Part shown: positions 59,205 to 64,000 of the stretch, one piece after another
Numbering within the stretch: position 1 is the stretch's first letter
How the letters are laid out: every line of letters starts with the position of its first letter
DNA from: Streptomyces sp. CB00316
GTDB lineage: Bacteria > Actinomycetota > Actinomycetes > Streptomycetales > Streptomycetaceae
Reading direction: 5' to 3'
DNA: 64,000 nt
Assembly: GCF_001905595.1 (NCBI RefSeq)
Contig: NZ_LIXI01000002.1
Coordinates: forward strand, 434,001 to 498,000
Notes under the pieces: generated by a model
Seen by the model: only the letters and a program-made list of their open reading frames with translations
The model's database searches: none
Told to the model about the DNA's origin: nothing
Translations under genes and position numbers: made by a program

Positions 59205-60902
59205 TCACGTCGGGTCGGGCCTCCGCAACACCGGCGGCCCCTCCCGGATCCGGGAGGCCAGCACCGCGATGTCGTCCTCCGCGTCCCCGCCGAACCCGTC
59301 CACCACCCGGTCCAGCAGGTCCTCCAGCGTCCCGGTGCGCGGCAGGGTGAGCGAGGCCAGCCGCCCCACGGACACGTCGATGTCCTCGCCCCGGCGCTCC
59401 ACCAGACCGTCGGTGTACATGAACAGCACCGTCCCCGGCCCGCACGGCACGGAGGTGGTCCGGTAGCCGCCGAACCCGGTGCCCAGCGGCGGCCCGGACT
59501 CCACGTGTTCGATGCGCGCCCCGGCCGCCCCGGGGTCGATGAACACCGGCGGCAGATGGCCCGCGCTGGCCACCTCGCACACCCCGCCGAACCGGTCCAC
59601 GACGGCGAGCAGGCAGGTCGCCGCCCGGTCCAGCCCCGACCGCTCGACCATCTCGTCGAGCTGCTCCAGGATCTGGTGCGGCGGCAGGTCGTCACCGGCC
59701 AGCAGCCGCAGCAGCGAGCGGTAGTGGCTCATCGCCACGGCAGCCTCCACGCCGTGGCCCATCACGTCGCCCATCGCCTTGAGGTGGCGGCCCCCCTTGA
59801 GCGGTACGACGTCGAACCAGTCGCCGCCCACCAGGACACCCCGGTCGGCCGGGAGGTAGCGCGTGGCGATCTCCACGTGCGGGTGGGGGCCGCGGGGTTC
59901 GGAGAGCAGCGAGGCCTGGAGCTCGCGGGCGATGCTGTGCTCGTGGTCGTAGCGGCGGGCGTGGTCGAGGTCGACGGCGGCCCGCCCGGCGAGTTCCCGG
60001 GCGACGACGACGTCCTGGTCGGTGAAGGCCGGTGAGCCCTCGGCCCGGACCAGGCTGAGCGCGCCGAGCTGGCGGCCCCGGGCGGTGAGCGGGACGGCGA
60101 GCGCCTCGCGCAGGCCGAGGGCCTGTGAGGCGATGATCCGCTCCGAGGTGAAGGCGGAGCGGCCGCGCCGGTGGTCGGCCCAGTCGTCGAGGACCGGCTC
60201 GTTCTCGGCCATGCAGCGGGTGACGGCGGAGTCCGCCGCGAAGTCGACGTACTCCCCCGGGTGTCCGAACCGCTGCACCTGCTCGTCCAGCGGCCCCTCG
60301 CCCCGCAGCGCGGCACGCCGCAGCCGCAGGACACCGTCCTCGGCACGGCGGACGGGGTGACCCACCTCGGCCGGGAAGACGTCGACGGCCGCCACGTCGG
60401 CGAAGGCGGGCACGACGAACTCGGCGAGCTCCCGGCAGGTGGTGCCCATGTCGAGAGTGGTGCCGATCCGGACGGCGGCCGTGGAGAGCAGCGCCACATG
60501 GCCGCGGGCCTCTTCGAGCTCCACCCGCTGGCGGGCGACGTCGCTGATCTCGACGACGATCACCATCAGCCCGCAGACGGACCCGCCCGTCTCCAGCCGG
60601 TGGTAGGTGGCGCGCCAGAACCGGGGGGCGTCAAAGGACGCGGCCCAGGTCCGGCCGCTGATCGTCTGCTCGCGGGGTTCGCCGTCGCGCAGGACACAGC
60701 GCAGGACGGCGGCCTGGCCGCGGAGTTCGGGGAGCACCTCGGAGAAGGTGTGGCCGATGTGGGACCCGGCGGGGAGGCCGTTGAGCCGTTCGAGCGCGGG
60801 GTTGACATAGGTGTAGCGGAGGTTCGCGTCGAGGACGGCCACTCCGGCGGGGTTCCCGTCCAACAGGGCGGCCACGGTCGGGGGGTCGAAGGACGACGGC
60901 AT
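59205..60902 (-). CDS. PAS-GAF-SpoIIE (PP2C) phosphatase
   Basis: 565 residues from ATG 60902. PAS domain (~8-115: AGVAVLDANLRYTYVNPALERLNG), GAF domain (~140-305), PP2C/SpoIIE phosphatase (~330-555: VGGDWFDVVPL, MGDVMGHGVEAAVAMS, FMYTDGLVERRGEDID, DDIAVLASR). Metal-binding Asp residues in GGDWFD and GDVMGHG are intact. It would dephosphorylate an anti-sigma antagonist in response to signal sensed by PAS/GAF, as is common in Streptomyces. Confidence 0.92.
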   Translation of the reverse strand: MPSSFDPPTVAALLDGNPAGVAVLDANLRYTYVNPALERLNGLPAGSHIGHTFSEVLPELRGQAAVLRCVLRDGEPREQTISGRTWAASFDAPRFWRATYHRLETGGSVCGLMVIVVEISDVARQRVELEEARGHVALLSTAAVRIGTTLDMGTTCRELAEFVVPAFADVAAVDVFPAEVGHPVRRAEDGVLRLRRAALRGEGPLDEQVQRFGHPGEYVDFAADSAVTRCMAENEPVLDDWADHRRGRSAFTSERIIASQALGLREALAVPLTARGRQLGALSLVRAEGSPAFTDQDVVVARELAGRAAVDLDHARRYDHEHSIARELQASLLSEPRGPHPHVEIATRYLPADRGVLVGGDWFDVVPLKGGRHLKAMGDVMGHGVEAAVAMSHYRSLLRLLAGDDLPPHQILEQLDEMVERSGLDRAATCLLAVVDRFGGVCEVASAGHLPPVFIDPGAAGARIEHVESGPPLGTGFGGYRTTSVPCGPGTVLFMYTDGLVERRGEDIDVSVGRLASLTLPRTGTLEDLLDRVVDGFGGDAEDDIAVLASRIREGPPVLRRPDPT

Positions 60903-61072
60903 GCCGTCGCCGCACGCTTCGGCCTGCAAGGGGTCCTCCTCCGCCGTAGATGGGCCTCCGGACCTCCATCGTGGGCGGCGGCCCCCGGCACCGCATCCGC
61001 AGCGCCACCGGGCACGTACGGCCGGAGGCACCCGGGGTACGTGTCGCCGTCACCCCCGGAGGTGCCCCGGGG

Positions 61073-61810
61073 TCAGGAACTCGGCAGAAGTCCGGCCGGC
61101 CCCCGCTCGGCGCGCAGCCGGTCGAGATCGAGGGTGCCTTCCGTGGGCTCGGCGGTCGGCGGCAGCCCGAGGGCGGTGGTGACGGGCCCCGGCAGACTGC
61201 CGGTTCCCAGCAACCCGGTGACCAGGTCGGTGGCGAGCCGGTGCCAGGCCGGGGCGCGGCGGATCATCGCGTGGTCGCCGCCCCGGACGGTGACCATGCA
61301 GGTACGGGCGCCGGCCCGGCGGGCCCGGGCGGTGAGGGACTGGGTCGCCTGGGGGCTGGTGATCCGGTCCCGGCTGCTGTGCACGAGGACGATGTCGCGC
61401 CCGGCGAGCTGCGTCACGGGGTCGCCCGGCGGGCACCAGGGGGCGAGGCCGACGACTCCGCGTACGAGGGGGTGCCCGGCGGCGCGGAGGGCGGCCCGGG
61501 CGCCCATGGAGTGGCCGAGGAGGATCACCGGCACGTCCCCGGCCTCCTCGCCGAGGGCGTCGAGCGCGGCCAAGGCGTCGCGGAGGGCGTCGGCGCGGGG
61601 TCCGTTCCACCCCCGGTGGGCGTAACGCACCTGCCGTACGAGGACCTCCTTGCCGTCCTGGGGGGCGCGGGTGGCCCGGCGCAGGGCGCGGACGAAGGGG
61701 CGCATGCGGACGCCGGGGAGGTTGAGGAGGCCGGGGGGCGGGGGTTCCGTACCGCTCTCGTGGCCCCCGTGCAGGACGAGAACCGCTGCTGACGACGGCC
61801 GTCGGTCCAC
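61073..61810 (-). CDS. Alpha/beta hydrolase
   Basis: 245 residues from GTG 61810. LVLHGGHESG (oxyanion), nucleophile GHSMGA, late acidic in SSRDRITSP and HAM (GGDHAMIRR) give a plausible Ser-Asp-His triad. Serine esterase/thioesterase class; substrate unknown. Confidence 0.83.
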   Translation of the reverse strand: MDRRPSSAAVLVLHGGHESGTEPPPPGLLNLPGVRMRPFVRALRRATRAPQDGKEVLVRQVRYAHRGWNGPRADALRDALAALDALGEEAGDVPVILLGHSMGARAALRAAGHPLVRGVVGLAPWCPPGDPVTQLAGRDIVLVHSSRDRITSPQATQSLTARARRAGARTCMVTVRGGDHAMIRRAPAWHRLATDLVTGLLGTGSLPGPVTTALGLPPTAEPTEGTLDLDRLRAERGPAGLLPSS

Positions 61811-61979
61811 GCGTACCTCCAGATCCGGGTGCGGGCGCCGATGCCCCCGCTCCCTCCGTATTCGGTGCGGACCCGGCTCCGGATTGGGCCGAACGTGTCA
61901 ACGGGCGGAAAGTGCCGTTCACTGTACGGGCACGCCCCCATCCATGTACGTACCACGAACGCATAAGAAGGAGCCCGTC

Positions 61980-62471
61980 ATGGCGGCAGGACCTCCCCTC
62001 GGCACCCCGGCACCGGACTTCACGCTCCCGGGCGGTGTCCTGTCCGTGCCCGGGGACACCTTCGAGCGCGGCGACTACGCACTCTCCGCCGCCCGCGGTC
62101 GGGCCCTGGTGCTGGCCTTCTACCCCGGGGACAACACCAGCGTCTGCACGAAGCAGCTCTGCTCGTACTCCTCGGGCATGGAGACCTTCGAGGGGCTCGA
62201 CGCGGAGGTCTGGGGAATCAGTCCACAGGGTGTGGACAGCCACGAGTCGTTCGCCCGCGCCTACGGGCTCCGCATGCCGCTGCTGGCGGACGAGGGCCGG
62301 GAGATCGCCAAGGCCTACGGGGTCGCCGCCCCGGGTATCGGCGTACGGCGGGCGGTCTTCCTCATCGGTCCGGACGGCGTCCTGCGCTGGAAGCACGTCG
62401 CGTTGCTGGGCGCCACCTTCCAGTCACTTTCCACCCTTGCCGATCAGTTGTCCGGCATCAAAACCGCGTAA
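61980..62471 (+). CDS. Peroxiredoxin, PrxQ/BCP type
   Basis: 163 residues, RBS AAGGAG. Peroxidatic Cys56 in NTSVCTKQLC with the resolving Cys61 five residues later, the PrxQ CxxxxC layout; GVRRAVFLIGPDGVLRWKHV is the usual C-terminal strand. Reduces hydroperoxides with a thioredoxin-like donor. Confidence 0.93.
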   Translation: MAAGPPLGTPAPDFTLPGGVLSVPGDTFERGDYALSAARGRALVLAFYPGDNTSVCTKQLCSYSSGMETFEGLDAEVWGISPQGVDSHESFARAYGLRMPLLADEGREIAKAYGVAAPGIGVRRAVFLIGPDGVLRWKHVALLGATFQSLSTLADQLSGIKTA

Positions 62472-62575
62472 AGATTGCCGGGATCCGGCAGTGCCCCGAA
62501 CCGCCCACCTATGGGATCATCCAGCCAGTTCGACGGAAATATCTCGGGGGATGTCGAAAACAGGGGAGTGATCAC

Positions 62576-63085
62576 GTGACCTTCTTTCTCGGTCTCGGCA
62601 TTGCGGGGATCGTCCTGCTGGCCCTTTCCCTCATCTTCGGCGGCGTCCTCGAAGGGATGCTCGACGGCGTACTCGACGGGCTCTTCGACGGGCTGCTCTC
62701 GCTCCCGGTGATCGCCGGCTTCGTCTCGATGCTCGGTTTCGGCGGGGCGATCGTGCTCGGCACCACGGGTGCCGGGCCGTTCGTGGCCACCGTCGTCGGC
62801 GTCGCGGCCGGTGTGGTCGCGGGCTGGCTGACCTGGAAGTTCAGCAAGGCCCTGATGCGCGACCAGACCTCCTCCACGCCGCGCGGCGGCGACCTCGTCG
62901 GCACGTCCGGGACGGTCGTGACGGCCATCCCGGCCGACGGCTACGGCGAGGTGATGCTGCGACTGGCGGGCCAGCCCGTCAAGTACGCGGCCAAGTCCCC
63001 GACGCCGGTCGTCCGGGGCACGGAGATCTGGGTGGAGGCGGAGCTGTCGACGACGTCGGTCGCCGTCCGCCCGGTGGAGCGCTGA
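62576..63085 (+). CDS. NfeD-like membrane protein (flotillin partner)
   Basis: 169 residues from GTG 62576 (RBS GGGGAG). Three or four N-terminal helices, then an OB-like soluble domain (DLVGTSGTVVTAIPADGYGEVMLRLAGQPVKYAAKS). This is the short NfeD type that is encoded with flotillins. The next gene is a flotillin, 157 bp away. Confidence 0.85.
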   Translation: MTFFLGLGIAGIVLLALSLIFGGVLEGMLDGVLDGLFDGLLSLPVIAGFVSMLGFGGAIVLGTTGAGPFVATVVGVAAGVVAGWLTWKFSKALMRDQTSSTPRGGDLVGTSGTVVTAIPADGYGEVMLRLAGQPVKYAAKSPTPVVRGTEIWVEAELSTTSVAVRPVER

Positions 63086-63117
63086 CCACGCGAACCGGCG
63101 CCGCTCTCCCCACCACC

Positions 63118-63185
63118 GTGCCCTGAGCCCAACACCACCTCACCACTCACTCACCCACCCACCCACCCACCAACACCCCACCAGC
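63118..63185 (+). repeat. C/A-rich low-complexity tract
   Basis: CAC/CCCA-rich sequence with several tandem CCCA units and no G for long stretches, between the NfeD-like and flotillin genes. A short stem from CTGCC/GGCAG follows before the flotillin start. Confidence 0.6.
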
Positions 63186-63242
63186 ACCTGGCACCACAAC
63201 AATCTGCCGTCCCCCACCCGGGAGGCAGGGGGGACACCTTTC

Positions 63243-64000
63243 ATGAGTCCAGTAGCTCTCGCCGTCATCGGCATCGTCGTACTTCTCGTCCTGCTCGGCC
63301 TGGTCGTCATCACGCGGTACAAGGTCGCCGGGCCCAGCGAGGCCTTCATCATCACCGGCCGCCGCGGCAAGAAGTCGACCGATCCGGTCACCGGCCTCGT
63401 CAGCGTCGACAACAGTGGTCAGAAGGTCGTCGTCGGTGGCGGCGTCTTCGTCGTGCCGTTCGTCCAGCAGAAGTTCACGCTGGACCTCTCCAGCCGCCAC
63501 ATCCCGATCGCCGTCCGGGGTGCGGTCACCCTGCGCGGCGTGAAGTCGAACCTCGAAGGTGTCGCGATCGTCAAGGTCGGGGGTGGCGAAGACGCGATCC
63601 GCGCCGCCGCCCAGCGCTTCCTCCAGCAGCAGGACGGCATCGTCGGCTTCACCCAGGAAGTGCTCTCCGGAGCGCTCCGCGCGATCGTCGGCCGCATGTC
63701 GGTCGAGGACATCATCCGCGACCGGGCCGCGTTCGCCGGGCAGGTCGCGGAGGAGGCGGAGACCAGTCTCTCGGGCCAGGGCCTGATCCTGGACGCCTTC
63801 CAGATCCAGGACATCACCACCGAGGGCTCCTACCTGGAGGACCTCGGCCGTCCGGAGGCCGCCCGCGCCAAGCAGGAGGCGGACATCGCCGAGGCGATCG
63901 CCAAGCGCGCCTCGGAGCAGGCCCGGCTGAAGGCGGCCGAGGAGATCGCCATCGCGGAGCGGACGTACTACCTGAAGCAGGCCGAGATCAAGGCCGAGAC
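63243..64000 (+). CDS. Flotillin-like SPFH/band-7 protein (3' end outside window)
   Basis: At least 252 residues; no stop before the window edge. N-terminal membrane helix (ALAVIGIVVLLVLLGLVVIT), then an SPFH domain (PSEAFIITGRRG, VVVGGGVFVVPFVQQKFTLDLS, SGALRAIVGRMSVEDIIRDR, EGSYLEDLGRPEAARAKQEAD) and the start of the Glu/Ala-rich coiled-coil region. Flotillins organise membrane microdomains; the NfeD-like neighbour is the usual partner. Confidence 0.92.
   Translation, partial: MSPVALAVIGIVVLLVLLGLVVITRYKVAGPSEAFIITGRRGKKSTDPVTGLVSVDNSGQKVVVGGGVFVVPFVQQKFTLDLSSRHIPIAVRGAVTLRGVKSNLEGVAIVKVGGGEDAIRAAAQRFLQQQDGIVGFTQEVLSGALRAIVGRMSVEDIIRDRAAFAGQVAEEAETSLSGQGLILDAFQIQDITTEGSYLEDLGRPEAARAKQEADIAEAIAKRASEQARLKAAEEIAIAERTYYLKQAEIKAE

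Noticed and set aside
1-64000. tRNA, rRNA, PKS or NRPS genes
   Set aside because: No cloverleaf-type or ribosomal segments and no ketosynthase, condensation or carrier-domain motifs were seen while reading the window; a tRNA scan was not possible here.

Overview
The window is high-GC, gene-dense actinobacterial DNA. Many starts are leaderless with a TAGNGT-type -10 box about 7 nt upstream. It contains a conservon, a BldC/MerR-type small regulator, a cold-shock gene beside a DEAD helicase, and SpoIIE-type phosphatases. All of this points to a Streptomyces chromosome, probably accessory or arm-proximal because at least four decayed genes are interspersed. No tRNA, rRNA, CRISPR array, intact insertion sequence or phage was seen.

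Region 1 (1-13.7 kb) is the most interesting part. It holds the tail of an MFS transporter and a transposase-derived protein that has lost the DDE residues. Next comes an OmpR-type regulator with Ser at the phospho-acceptor position, then a divergent maleate-isomerase-like gene. An apparent operon (3718-13673) follows. It encodes a homocitrate/isopropylmalate-synthase-like enzyme, a LysW-type amino-group carrier protein (AmCP), LysX-, LysY- and LysZ-like enzymes, a stand-alone class I glutamine-amidotransferase-like protein, a Glu/Leu/Phe dehydrogenase, an AMP-forming ligase, a PLP aminotransferase and a fumarylacetoacetase-fold protein. This reads as an AmCP-dependent specialised-metabolite pathway. 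The carrier ends in Gln rather than the usual Glu, and no LysK-type releasing peptidase is present.

Region 2 (13.7-30 kb): a decayed luciferase-like monooxygenase, an aldo/keto reductase, and a nitrilase-family amidase divergent from a LacI regulator with two identical 18-bp palindromes between them. A lone P450 and a three-gene WXG100-like/lipoprotein operon follow. Next is a complete conservon (CvnA-D plus a CYP157-like P450 without ExxR), then a decayed enoyl-CoA hydratase, TerC, and a GNAT acetyltransferase behind a tandem CTAG-centred operator.

Region 3 (30-44.5 kb): a molybdate system (HTH-Mop regulator, ModA, fused ModBC), a PH-domain protein, a PGRP amidase, an APC permease with UspA, a decayed tripeptidyl-peptidase-like hydrolase, an MMPL transporter, an acyltransferase-3 protein, and the DEAD helicase/cold-shock group.

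Region 4 (44.5-64 kb): a HTH / ImmA-IrrE-type metallopeptidase / MAB_1171c-like membrane protein / PAP2 operon, a sugar epimerase, and a secreted ParB-like protein. A two-component system is divergent from a glycosyltransferase / DUF2064 / methyltransferase set that faces a membrane sulfite-oxidase-fold molybdoenzyme. The window ends with a PAS-GAF-PP2C phosphatase, an alpha/beta hydrolase, a PrxQ peroxiredoxin, an NfeD-like protein and a flotillin cut by the window edge.
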